In this document: piece by piece, positions 1 to 9,863 of the stretch | Numbering within the stretch: the stretch's first letter is position 1 | Layout of the letters: each line of letters begins with the position of its first letter | Source: Cepaea nemoralis | Lineage: Eukaryota; Mollusca; Gastropoda; Stylommatophora; Helicidae | NCBI GenBank assembly: GCA_014155875.1 | Contig: JACEFZ010014614.1 | Span: 1 to 64,000 of the forward strand | DNA: 64,000 bases | Reading direction: 5' to 3' | Notes under the pieces: generated by a model | The model's database searches: none | What the model was told of the DNA's origin: nothing | The model's input: the letters and a program-made list of their open reading frames with translations, nothing else | Position numbers and translations under genes: made by a program

Positions 1-1680
1 TTTTTTCATTCCCAAGACATCAAAGGCAAACTGCTGATCATACAATTGTCTAGTACATCAATCTGGGATTGGAGTTGATCACAAAGGACGTGCACCATCT
101 TAATGACCCCCAGTGTTTTCCCTGGAGACGGTCAATCTGCCGTTTCATGTTCACGTACACCAGCATTGCCTTGGCTGTAGAGTCACTTTAGTTCTTGTGG
201 ATTTGATGACTCTGAAGCTGAAAGGTGAGATGGTCAACTAAATTGCACCCGGTTTTATCCAATCTGGCTTGGCCGTTCTACACAGAACGGCGAGTCACCT
301 GCTAACAGCATCAGACAAAGCACGAAGTCCGTAACTACATATATGACCGCCCGCGGTCTCCGGAAAGGTTTTATTTGTGGTCTCAAAGACACAGTCCAGA
401 CACGAGCCCACGATCTCCAGAACGTGAGGCAGATGGTTTGATGACTTCGCAACGTAGACACCCAGGTGTGATGACCATGTATATGAACCATTCATGCCAG
501 AGGCATACAGATTGAACTTTAGGGAGCATTGCCTGAGAGTCAGTTATCATGTCTGCCCGGGTCTTAGAAACAAACCTCAGAACAGTAATGACGGCAACGA
601 TCTTGAGAAAATGCATCTCAACAAAATTTATTGGCTTGACTCACTTATATTTGTGTCTGTCTATACTATGTAACCTCAAGCGTGTATTTAAAGACTAAAA
701 CATTTCCCGTTAATAAAAGAGTGTAAAGAACTGCAATTCGAGTTTGTGGCAGCGGTGCTTTCTGTAATTAAACCAGGTTAAAAGAGTTAAAGAAATCAGG
801 ATAAACTTGACAGCACCAGGTTCTATTCTACATGCATAGGTCGTTTTTTCATGCAGAATGGCCTGCCGTAAGGATCACGTTGTACAGGAACTCCGTAGCA
901 CCAACGGCGACCCCCAGGAAGTTAGCATAAACAACTAATCTCGCGAATGGAATAACAGAGTCTGAAAACGAACCCGCGACCTACGTATCGTGCATCTGGT
1001 GGATTGACCACTTGGCTACGAAAGGAAAGTTACATTTTGTATATGACATGCAACACACGATTATGTGGAATTCTCATTTGTGATTATAGAGAGCATGCGT
1101 TGGTCCTTTACTATTCGTGAGGTAGTAAACGAGCAGGCTGACTGTTTGGCTGGGTCTGCATCTCTGCGTTGGGTATTGGCGCACGATAAGGCAGACATGC
1201 TCAGGGCCCTTTGGGATCGCGTGTTTAGTGTGGACGGAGAGATGATTAGAAACCATCTGACGTGGTTGCTTCGCGGTGAAATTTATACCATTGGAAGTCT
1301 ATGCATTGTAACTGTTAACTCCGATGCAGCGATATTCAGCTCATCTGAGTCCCCAAAAGGGCACAGATACTATCTCCATGGTGATTGTGGTGCCAGGTTC
1401 TCTTCTCCCTCCCAAGCTTAGACACCAAGGACGTGTGCATGATGGGGATTGAAACTTCACATCTACGAACAGGCATATAGGATATAAACTGGTCTTTCTG
1501 CAGCACAGCACATATGGATAGGACAGGATTAGGCCTAGGTTAGTAATTCTTCCTCAAGAGGTCTTAGGCATTTCAATGTCGACGCACTCCAATCAAATAT
1601 CCATGCAGACTAGTAGACACAAAGAGATGCAGGCATTAGAATGTACAATATGACCAAGCCTCTGGACGCTCATCGGCTCA
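1..1680. other. No gene recognised; old repeat-derived sequence
   Basis: No reading frame here resembles a known family. The longest, 1065..1421 on the plus strand (118 codons), has no recognisable motif or compositional sign of selection. A SINE-like tRNA-derived segment is listed separately at 840..1025. The remainder looks like unconstrained, AT-leaning intergenic DNA. Confidence 0.5.
840..1025 (-). repeat. Probable tRNA-derived SINE (minus strand)
   Basis: On the minus strand, reading down from about 1021, there is an A-box-like TAGCCAAGTGGTCAA followed about 30 bases later by a B-box-like GGGTTCG (near 970..976). This spacing fits a tRNA-type Pol III promoter. The phrase GAACTCCGTAGCACC near 890 recurs near 38088, beside another minus-strand tRNA-like head, which supports a dispersed family. 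It is degenerate and has no clear tail or target duplication. It is not a tRNA gene because no acceptor stem can be seen. Confidence 0.45.
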
Positions 1681-1683
1681 TTC

Positions 1684-1797
1684 TATTTAGTTAGATAGTT
1701 AGTTAGTTAGTTAGTTGGTTAGTTAGTTAGTTAGCTAGCTAGCTAGCTAGTTAGTTAGTTAGTTAGTTAGTTGGTTAGTTAGTTAGTTAGTTAGTTA
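1684..1797. repeat. (TTAG)n microsatellite
   Basis: About 28 tandem TTAG tetramers, interrupted by a short GCTA block near 1732..1748 and single TTGG variants. This is a simple repeat. Confidence 0.95.
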
Positions 1798-2036
1798 GCC
1801 GCGGTTCCAACTTCACCGCAGAGGGTCGCCCCATTATGCACCGTTCCTGTGCCAGTGAATAACACACATAATGCTCCCCACTTCCCCATGTGAAAAGTGG
1901 AACAAACAGGATTCTCGACAAGCCAATAGCCCGCATTCTATTTAAACTGGAAAGAAGACAGCCCTTGTAATGGCACCCGGTGCTAAGTCCTATTCTACAA
2001 ATATCCATCCAGTATGTGTCATATTATATGACACAT
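1798..2036. other. Nothing recognised between microsatellite and LINE fragment
   Basis: Short spacer ending in a small TATATGACACATGATGTGTCA palindrome-like stretch near 2016..2044. No coding or RNA signal is seen. Confidence 0.4.
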
Positions 2037-2762
2037 GATGTGTCAGGTCTTAGTCAGATATGACTGAGCTACCGTATAACAGTAGACAGTACTGCCTGCT
2101 TTCTGTTAGCGCCGAACGTTGGGCGACGCTTACCAAACCCGAGACCCCACATTGTGCTCTTCGGGCGGAAGAGCGCAATTGGGAGGGTACAAGCCTTATC
2201 CTGGTGCGAGGAATTGCAACCTAAAGACAAATGTCATGGCAGGGCAGACCAGGCCCTAAGCCTTGGTTGGCAGCTGGTCTACGATCGAAGCTTCGATAGG
2301 CGGACAGTTAGAGCATTGCTTTGCTGATACGACAGCTTCTGCAGCTTGTCTTGTTTCAGAAGTATTGGTGTTACCTTTCCTCTGGAGTGAACTAGAAAGA
2401 CCGAGAGAGGGATCATGCTGCATGGACAACACATGGTCTCTATATTTTAGCCCAGGCTTTGTGCTATGGACAGGTATAACTCCATCCTTGGTCTTAACCG
2501 GTCTCGGAATCAAAGCGGGAGGTAGCATTTACGGGTTATTAGTCCTTGTCAATTGGCGTAGACATGGGGCGCCACGGGTTGCCTCTAACAGTGGGAGATA
2601 CCTACAGATGTCACTGATCAGCTAGCGCTCGCCTCAAGCTGGGCAATCCCTGGCCAATTGGGTGCTGATCCGCCACAGCCTTCCTGCTTCAATGGGTGCT
2701 TGGGGCTAGGACAAAATCTGAATCGCAGGCTGTAAAATCAATGCACCAGATATTACTAAAAA
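2037..2762 (+). repeat. Fragment of LINE-associated 5' region (copy of 60370-61680)
   Basis: This stretch aligns almost throughout with 60370..60825 plus 61432..61680, starting at the shared phrase CAGTCAGATATGACTGAGCT-like sequence and ending near CTGTAAAAYCAATGCACC. At the second site it directly precedes LINE endonuclease coding sequence, so this is probably the 5' untranslated or leader region of the same non-LTR element, here cut off before the coding part. The copy here lacks the solo LTR that interrupts the other one, so it shows the empty-site arrangement. Confidence 0.7.
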
Positions 2763-2789
2763 TGATTGATTGATTGATTGATTGATTTA
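2763..2789. repeat. (GATT)n microsatellite
   Basis: Six tandem TGAT/GATT units ending the LINE-leader fragment; possibly a 3'-end simple repeat of the fragment. Confidence 0.85.
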
Positions 2790-2959
2790 GTTAGGAACCG
2801 ACATCACAGCATTCGGGGCATTCCCATAAGCGCTCCGTCCCCATCTTCAGAAGCCAGCGAAGAGTTCCAACCCCAATAGTACCAGTAGCAGTCTGATTAT
2901 ATGTGCGTCTCGCCTTTCCTCTAAGCGTCGAGCATCGGCCAGATCCCCTCGTCACTCTT

Positions 2960-3163
2960 CGCTTTCGCATTCTTGCCAGACCATGGTGATCCATTTGCTC
3001 CTCCAAGGAGCAACCACGTCTGATGCACATTGGTAGCAAGTCGCCGCTAAACGTGTTACACGGAGGCCAAATATCAGAAATGGAATAAAGACAAAGGAGC
3101 AAATTATTGCAGATATGTCACACACCGAGCGTGTGAGACGTAAGATGGTGCATAATGGTGGAA
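2960..3163 (+). pseudogene. LINE ORF2 C-terminal fragment, left part (split by LTR element)
   Basis: A plus-strand frame rich in Lys/Arg (motifs AAKRVTRR, TKEQIIADM, HTERVRRK) runs into the target-site duplication at 3164..3168. Removing the LTR element and one copy of the duplication, the frame continues at 11975 into a C2H2 zinc finger. This basic region followed by a zinc finger is the usual C-terminal tail of a large class of invertebrate non-LTR elements. An in-frame TAG near 3030 shows it is dead. Homology is inferred from recall of the family, not from a search. Confidence 0.6.
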
Positions 3164-3168
3164 ATGAC
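3164..3168. repeat. Target-site duplication ATGAC, left copy
   Basis: ATGAC immediately precedes the TG of the left LTR and is repeated at 11970..11974 immediately after the CA of the right LTR. Five-base duplications are typical of Ty3/gypsy integrases. Confidence 0.95.
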
Positions 3169-5272
3169 TGTAACAAGCTACGTGGAGGGTCCCAAATAGC
3201 CCGGTCACAATGTTTAATTAATCTTCTATAGCCCTGGCTGGGATAGGTCTTTACCTGCCAACCCTCCTCCGTTTTCCCTGGACTCACTGTCACGCTTCCT
3301 TTCGACCTAGGGACCTATTTCCTGCAGTGTTCTTCTGGCTGACACATAAATAACATGGCAGTCGTCAGAACAACTTGGAAGTAATTTATTAACCTAATCA
3401 AGAACAGCACCGGAACACATAAAGGCAGATAAACAGATAGATCTACACAGACACTACACTGGTAAAGTTTGACACAGAGCCTCCAGTCACCACAGTCAGA
3501 GATCCAGCTTCAGATACTGTCTGATCTGTCCAGATATATCTCACCAAAGATGTCAGAATCTCCTTCCTTCTCCAGCAACTGGTTGTAGATTCCACAGGCT
3601 TTTGTAGAATCCAAACGACTGGTGTGTTGAGGACTTCTGTTCATTGCCACATGAATTAATTCGGCACCAGGTCTTCACTGACCTATGAAAAGCTTACGGT
3701 TGCAGATACGGTGAGGTGTTCGTGGAGGGATAATGGATGGGTGCCTTTTAATGTCTGGTGTAAAATGAGTATGCAAGAAAATCACTCTTATGCTCCCTCC
3801 AGACAACAACTGCTCTCAGACGTATGTTGTTGAAAAGAAAACTGGCAATGCACCAGTCATGCAAATTGTCCTTGCCTCACGACCTGGACCTTGCCTCTGT
3901 TTCAGAGTTAAGCACACCAAACCTTGAGTTGGCCACGTCGGACATATTGGCGTTAGCCTAGAAGCACTGGTGATAATGTCCGTTAGAAGACATATTCACT
4001 TCTCATAGAAGAGGACCCTGGAGATGACAAACAAAACCTGAGCGACTGGGCTGACTCATGTATCACACAAATACACTATAATTAATACCTGAATGACTGG
4101 GCCTGACCTGTCAGGTGGCCCCTGGATTGACCACGTCCGGGCTTGAGGAGACCTCCAGCTGGACGAAGTCCTGTTGTCTTTTTGCCCACACGACACACTC
4201 TCCACATTCATACCAAGCCTTTATTATGATTTGGCACAATCATTTCCATGCTTCCCTCTCACTTGCAAATCATGCCTTTCTCACCCGCAAGATCTTGTGG
4301 TGTGGTGCGCCGAGTAAGCTTTGTGTTTCTCCCCCTTAACTAATAGTATAGTATTGGGGTTGTATGGCACGCAGTGTAGTTCCCCATTCCCCGCAAGACT
4401 AGGAAAGAAGATACTACCCCTCCCGGCCGCTGCTCTTGTCTGAGCTGTCGCCGCAAGGTACCGGTAGTGCCTCACAGAACACATAGATTTAGAAGAATGC
4501 AGGTTCTCTCAATGAGATAGAGAAGTCCATTATCTTCCCGACATCATCCTATCAAGTAACAGACGAAAGAGATAGTCCTGTGTATAGCCTCTTCTGGCTC
4601 AAGAAGATAGATCATAGATTGGTATAGCTATCCAATGATGATATTCCACAGAAAGATGACCAGATGCCCAATTCAAGCCGTAGACAGAAAGATAGCAACA
4701 GCTCATCTGACGCCAAGAACAAATGAAATCCTCTGGGGAGATATATTGTTCCGTTTCACTTCCCCGGCTATGCCAAGAACAAGACGCGCAGCCAAATCGG
4801 CTAACGGTCACCCCCTACCAACATGGCAAGACTGCTGTTTTGCCATATCCTCTCCGTCGTTACAACAATAGAGATTTATAAGTACCAACTTTATTACAGC
4901 CTACGGTTACCTTTCTCCACCACCAGTAGGAGACCTTTTAATTGTCTCAGTAGTCTGTTGCACTTCTGTCGTTATCTTTAATTAACTTTGACAAGTTGCA
5001 ACTTGCAAACGGTACTTGTTTGCCCGGCCATCAATTGACCAGCCGCTGCACCAGTACACATTTGACGCAAGGCGCGCCTTCGGGACTACCCGAAAGGAAA
5101 GACACATATATACTCGCTCCATGTACAGATTGTGGTATGAAGATAACCCAAAGAACCATCTTTCATGGAGAATTGAGCAAATAAAGAACTGAGAGCTTCC
5201 GAAAGCCGGTTCCCCCTGTTTACCAAGAATAACAGAATACATAAGGACATGGGCCACTGGCGTTTCGCTACA
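3169..5272 (-). repeat. 3' LTR of the Gmr1-like element (2104 bp)
   Basis: Nearly identical to 9864..11969. It starts TGTAAC and ends GCTACA on the plus strand, a short inverted repeat with TG/CA termini. At over 2 kb it is long for a Ty3/gypsy LTR. Short open frames inside it recur in the other LTR only because the LTRs are nearly identical; none resembles a protein family. Confidence 0.95.
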
Positions 5273-5287
5273 TAGGCCCCCTCTTAA
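5273..5287 (-). other. Polypurine tract
   Basis: Read on the minus strand, the purine-rich run AAGAGGGGGCC directly abuts the 3' LTR, where plus-strand DNA synthesis is primed in LTR retrotransposons. Confidence 0.75.
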
Positions 5288-5486
5288 GAAAGTCGAACCC
5301 GACGACTTTCTACTGTCAGTGGTTCTGTTCGAATGACCCCACCCTCACATTCAACCATAGGATGCCGTGATAGGAAATCTGCTCCCACATTCTCCCTTCC
5401 GGGGATGTATTCGACCGTGAACTGATACGGTTGTAGGAGCAATGACCATCTCATTAACCTCGCGTTCAATTTCTTAGAAGTTGCCA
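5284..5486 (-). pseudogene. RNase H C-terminal tail of gag-pol, shifted frame
   Basis: This frame, offset from the main gag-pol frame, carries the end of the RNase H/connection region: the motifs RLMRWSLLLQPY and IPGRENVGADFLSRHP are standard for Ty3/gypsy RNase H. It has no ATG of its own at the join. A one-base difference near 5486..5488 throws the upstream frame to a stop at 5474, so the tail is cut off unless ribosomes slip there. Whether this is a mutation of this copy or a sequencing error cannot be told from one copy. Confidence 0.85.
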
Positions 5487-8400
5487 AGAAACGTCAGAGG
5501 TTGATGGTCGGATTGTACTTTAAACTGGACTCCATACAGATAAGGTTGAAATTTCTGTACCGCCCACACTAGAGCTAGACATTCCCGTTCGACGGTGGAG
5601 TAATTCCGTTCGGCGGGTAACAGTTTTCGACTGGCATATGCCACCGGACACAGCACCGAAGGATTATCTCGCCCTTCCTGCAACAGAGTTGCCCCAATCC
5701 CTATGTTACTCGCGTCGGTTCTCAGAACAAACGTTTTCTCCAAATTTGGGAGTTGCAGGACTGGCCTATCCACCAAAGCCTGTTTCAGCTTCCTATAAGC
5801 TTCTTCACAGCTCGGGGTCCAGACTATAAGATCTGGTGATCCTTTCTTCAGGGTCTCAGTTAACGGCGCCGCAATTTCGTTGAACCTCGGAATAAATTTC
5901 TGGTAAAACCCACACAAAGACAAGAAAGACCTAACATCTTTTTTGGACTTAGGACGGGGTGCGAGACGGACCTTCTCAATATTCTTTTCTTCCGGTACCA
6001 GTCCCCCTGGGGTAATAGTGTGTCCCAGAAATTCCAAGGATTGATAGCCAATCATGCATTTGGCCGGACGGGCGGTTAACCCCTCCTCTTTCAATCTTAT
6101 GAAGATCTTTTCCAAGGATTTCAGGTGATCTTTCATATTGTCAGACGCGATGAGAATATCATCCATAAACGAGACAACAGAAGGATCCCTTAAAGGGTCT
6201 AATAACTTTCTCATCATGCGTGTGAACACACTGGGCGCATTGCTCAGCCCAAAAGGCATCACCTTAAATTCGTAATGGCCGCTCGGAGTACTGAAAGCGA
6301 GCATTGGCCGAACCTCAGGTTTCACCGGGATCTGATAATATCCCCGGCTTAAATCAATTTTTGAGAAGTACTTTGCCCTATTTAATCTGGCAAACAGTTG
6401 ATTTGTGTTTGGTAACGGCTCAACTTGGAATGTCGTACAACTGTTTAAATGCCTGTAATCAATACATAAGCGGTGCTCCCCGCTTGGCTTCCTCAACAAG
6501 ACAACCCCGGCATTATAAGGAGAAGTCGAAGGAGTGATGATGTCATCTTCCAGAAGCTTCTGGATTTCAGTTTCCAGGGCCTTCTCTTTCGAAAAGGGTA
6601 CTGGATATATTTTCTGGCGAACTGGGTCTTGGGTAGTCAGAGTCATATCAAACTCGACCAACCCTGTCCGCCCTGGCCGATCGGTCAGAATCTGCTGATG
6701 GGACTCTAACAACCGGATGACACGGTCTGTTTCTTCAGCCGACAGATCAGGATTTATATGGACATCCCTATAGGTTTCCCCAGGGTGTAATGGATAACCC
6801 CGATCCGCGTCTTCGCCCGATTCAGTTTCCATCGCGACCGCCATAGTCATGAGTGGGAGAGAAGTACCATCAGATCGTTCTTCAAACTTTTTGAGAAGGT
6901 TAATGTGGAAGATTTTGGATTTCCCCCTGATCCGGATGGCATAGTTGGTGCGGGACACAACCCTTTCCACCGGGAAAGGCCCCTGCATACCAATCTCGAG
7001 TTTATTGGAACCTACTGGAAGTAACAACAGAACCCGATCCCCCACCTTAAGAGACCTATCTTTCGTCCTTCTATTGTAGTAGGCCGCGTGTCTCTTCCTG
7101 GCCGCCCTCAGATTCTGAGCTGCCAAAGCCCAACCCGTCTGGAGTTTTTTCTTTAACTCTTCGACGTATTTATAAGAGGATACAGCTTCTTCAGAAGTTT
7201 CCTCCTCTGTCCAACATCTCAATAAGGCTTCTAAGGGACCCTTGATTGGCCTCCCGAATAGTAGAGTGGCTGGTGGCAACCCGGTCGACCCATGGGGAAC
7301 CTCCCGATAGGCGAACAAGGCGGCTGAGATATACTCATCCCATCTGTCTGGTTTCTCTTGTGCCAGCTTCCGAAGCATGGTCATCAAGGTACCATTAAAC
7401 CTCTCTACTTTCCCATTAGACTGAGGGTGATACGGGCTGGTATGAATGTGGTTAGTCTGGAAGATACGAAAGACTTCTTCCATCAGCTTACCACAGAACT
7501 GAGACCCATTGTCCGTTAGGATCTGGTTGGGAAACCCCAACCTAGTAAAGGTCTCCATCAGTGCATCAGCCACTCGCTTAGAGTCGATTGTGGCCAAAGG
7601 TATCGCCTCGCCCCACATGGAACAGCAATCCACCATCGTGAGAATGTACTTATTCCTCTTCCTAGTCCTAGGAAGAGGACCAACAAGATCGATGGCCACT
7701 CTCTCGAAAGGAGAGTTCATAATAGGCATGTCTCCCAGGACTACCGGAGCCGTCCAGTGTTTTGGTGCCACACGCTGGCACTCTGGGCACGACTTGACGT
7801 ACCTACGCACGTCTCCAGTCATCCCTGGCCAGTAGTAATGGCAGGAAATGCGCTGGAGAGTTGCCCCGACACCCATATGTCCACTGAAAGAAATGGTGTG
7901 TCCCATATGAAGAAGCTGTTCCCGATAAGCCTTAGGAACTACCAGCTGTCCATGCTGGCGATCCTCCACTCCGGCTCTCCGGTACAGTAACCGATTCTTC
8001 ATATAATACTGACCCCGTCTTGGTGGGTCAGAACTTTTTGGCAACTGGTTGAAGCAAGGTTGCAAAGTAGCATCCTGGCTTTGAGCAGCTCGTAACTCCC
8101 CAGGCAAGGGATTCACGATCAAGGCCGGCGTCTGCTCATCCTCTGATTGAGATTTGGTTTGCATCGCTCCTACGTACATGGGTTCGGTTGGAATCCCTAG
8201 AAAGACGTAGCGACAACCCAAGATCATTGGGAAGATTGGATCTAGCAGAACGGCTGCCTGTATAGTGCCGGTAACATATTTTGATTTGATGTCCACCTTC
8301 GCAATTGGAAGAGACATCGCTACCGCACTCTTTGTCGCCGTTTGAATCTCAATAGATTCTCCGGTTAGCTGCTCTGGACTCACTAAGTGTGATGAAATTA

Positions 8401-9616
8401 CAGCCTCAAACTGCAGACCGGTGTCGTAGAGACACTCAACTGGTTGACCGTTCACAAGTACCGTTTCTACTACTGGTGGTTTTTCTAAATCTTTGTTCCC
8501 AAGATCCCTCCCTTCTACCTCCTTGTGAGACCCTTCCCCGGTTTCTACAAGACAAGCAGCATAGTGAGAGTCTTTCTGTTTACGCCGCCAATCAACCGTA
8601 TTGTGTGTGGGAGATTTGCAATAGGCGCACCACTTTTCACTCCACTTTCTTTTAGGAGATCCAGGTGGACTCTTACCAGAGGGTTTCTTAATAGGAACTT
8701 TATCGAAAGGATCCTCCTTCTTAGTGTGAGCTGTTTTAGGGTTCTTCTTCTTTCCAGACCATGTGTCTGGTGGTCGGGGATTGGGTTGTGACAATTCCCC
8801 ATTATCCCCATGAGCTAGCACATACCTTTCCGCCAACGTGTTGACTAGGTCTAACCTTTCTGCCCCATTTTCAAGCAAGAAGGTTTGCAATGGCTTAGGC
8901 ATCATTCTCTTCATTTGGTCCACGACCACCAATTCTTCCAAACTTTCATAGTCGTTAGCAAATCCAGCTAATGACATCCACTTCAAAAGGTAAGACTTCA
9001 GTCTGACACTGTAGGCTGCGAACATCTCTCCTGGCTCTCTCTTCGACTTTCTGAACTGTTGTCGATAAGTATGAGCTGTCATCTGGAACCTTTTCAATAG
9101 TGCTTTCTCCAGAGCTTCATAGTCATTCTCCATACCAGGTGGCAACCTAGAATAGACCTCGTACGCGGTCCCCCTCAGGCCCTGTGAGATTTTCAAGTTC
9201 CATTTCCCTCGTTCCAATCCCATAGCCAAAGCCATCGACCGAAATCTGTGAAGATACTGGTCGATCTTATCTTTGTGTTCATCGAACGGGAGCAATGGGA
9301 ACTTCATTGCCTGGTATGGACCGCCACCAGAAGTTGTTGAGTCAGGGAGAACTGTGTCTCCCACTGCACCGTCTCTTTCCTTGGCAGTTTGAGCTTTCAG
9401 CTCCAGCTCTCTCATACGGAACTCATGGTCTCTGACTGCCTGCTCGGCCTCCATCTTCCTAACCTCAGCCTCCGCCTCAATCCTCTTGGCTTCGCGCACA
9501 GCCTGTCTGTAGTCTCTTTCCACCTCCTGCACATATTTCTGTAACTCCGCTCCATCATAACCCATTTCACGCCCTGTAGCCTGTACGTCAGCGACATTAA
9601 ACCCAGCTGATGCCAT
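5474..9616 (-). CDS. gag-pol: Gag-pol polyprotein: Gag, protease, integrase, RT, RNase H
   Basis: Self-replication polyprotein of about 1380 residues in a single frame. I start at the ATG at 9616 because the frame upstream has only non-ATG codons. Residues 1-320 are Gag with a charged coiled coil near 30-90. A zinc-knuckle-like CAYC...H lies near 335, but the last ligand is Trp instead of Cys. The aspartic protease motif DTG (LYDTGLQF) is near 400. The integrase HHCC finger is near 575-612 (CPEC), with a DDE core near 640 (AIDLVGPL), 700 (LTDNGSQF) and 730 (NGKVERFNG). Reverse transcriptase spans about 940-1200 with FMDD near 1149. RNase H begins near 1300 (RTDAS) and ends early by frameshift at 5474. 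Integrase preceding RT is the distinguishing feature. All catalytic motifs look intact apart from the knuckle and the truncated RNase H. Confidence 0.92.
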   Translation of the reverse strand: MASAGFNVADVQATGREMGYDGAELQKYVQEVERDYRQAVREAKRIEAEAEVRKMEAEQAVRDHEFRMRELELKAQTAKERDGAVGDTVLPDSTTSGGGPYQAMKFPLLPFDEHKDKIDQYLHRFRSMALAMGLERGKWNLKISQGLRGTAYEVYSRLPPGMENDYEALEKALLKRFQMTAHTYRQQFRKSKREPGEMFAAYSVRLKSYLLKWMSLAGFANDYESLEELVVVDQMKRMMPKPLQTFLLENGAERLDLVNTLAERYVLAHGDNGELSQPNPRPPDTWSGKKKNPKTAHTKKEDPFDKVPIKKPSGKSPPGSPKRKWSEKWCAYCKSPTHNTVDWRRKQKDSHYAACLVETGEGSHKEVEGRDLGNKDLEKPPVVETVLVNGQPVECLYDTGLQFEAVISSHLVSPEQLTGESIEIQTATKSAVAMSLPIAKVDIKSKYVTGTIQAAVLLDPIFPMILGCRYVFLGIPTEPMYVGAMQTKSQSEDEQTPALIVNPLPGELRAAQSQDATLQPCFNQLPKSSDPPRRGQYYMKNRLLYRRAGVEDRQHGQLVVPKAYREQLLHMGHTISFSGHMGVGATLQRISCHYYWPGMTGDVRRYVKSCPECQRVAPKHWTAPVVLGDMPIMNSPFERVAIDLVGPLPRTRKRNKYILTMVDCCSMWGEAIPLATIDSKRVADALMETFTRLGFPNQILTDNGSQFCGKLMEEVFRIFQTNHIHTSPYHPQSNGKVERFNGTLMTMLRKLAQEKPDRWDEYISAALFAYREVPHGSTGLPPATLLFGRPIKGPLEALLRCWTEEETSEEAVSSYKYVEELKKKLQTGWALAAQNLRAARKRHAAYYNRRTKDRSLKVGDRVLLLLPVGSNKLEIGMQGPFPVERVVSRTNYAIRIRGKSKIFHINLLKKFEERSDGTSLPLMTMAVAMETESGEDADRGYPLHPGETYRDVHINPDLSAEETDRVIRLLESHQQILTDRPGRTGLVEFDMTLTTQDPVRQKIYPVPFSKEKALETEIQKLLEDDIITPSTSPYNAGVVLLRKPSGEHRLCIDYRHLNSCTTFQVEPLPNTNQLFARLNRAKYFSKIDLSRGYYQIPVKPEVRPMLAFSTPSGHYEFKVMPFGLSNAPSVFTRMMRKLLDPLRDPSVVSFMDDILIASDNMKDHLKSLEKIFIRLKEEGLTARPAKCMIGYQSLEFLGHTITPGGLVPEEKNIEKVRLAPRPKSKKDVRSFLSLCGFYQKFIPRFNEIAAPLTETLKKGSPDLIVWTPSCEEAYRKLKQALVDRPVLQLPNLEKTFVLRTDASNIGIGATLLQEGRDNPSVLCPVAYASRKLLPAERNYSTVERECLALVWAVQKFQPYLYGVQFKVQSDHQPLTFLGNF

Positions 9617-9840
9617 CTTAAACTCAGAGGGCAAGTGACGAGGTAATTGTCCAATAAAATTTTTCTCACAATTACACAACAAGTTACATTACACGACCAC
9701 AACACGTCGTATGTCGGTCAGTCTGTGTCAGGAAGAGTATAGACAATAGCCAGGCACGGTAGGCAGAACCTATTGATAGAAAACAAGGATATCTGTCCCC
9801 TATCACTCAATCAGCCAGAACTCCACCAGGATTTCAAATA

Positions 9841-9858
9841 TCCCGCGACGTGCCCCCA
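9841..9858 (-). other. Primer-binding site, tRNA-Pro-like
   Basis: Five bases inside the 5' LTR, the minus strand reads TGGGGGCACGTCGCGGGA. This closely resembles the tRNA-Pro primer site known from murine leukemia viruses, differing by a base change and a one-base insertion. The tRNA assignment is by resemblance; the host's own tRNA-Pro 3' end would settle it. Confidence 0.75.
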
Positions 9859-9863
9859 GAAAT

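Noticed and set aside
1065..1421. 118-codon host gene
   Set aside because: No recognisable motif, no neighbouring exon signal, and within chance length for this region.
1684..1797. Interstitial telomere repeat
   Set aside because: The unit is TTAG, not TTAGGG or TTAGG.
4115..4871. Small proteins encoded in the LTR (repeated at 10812..11568)
   Set aside because: The frames recur only because the two LTRs are nearly identical; they are on mixed strands, lack motifs and overlap each other.
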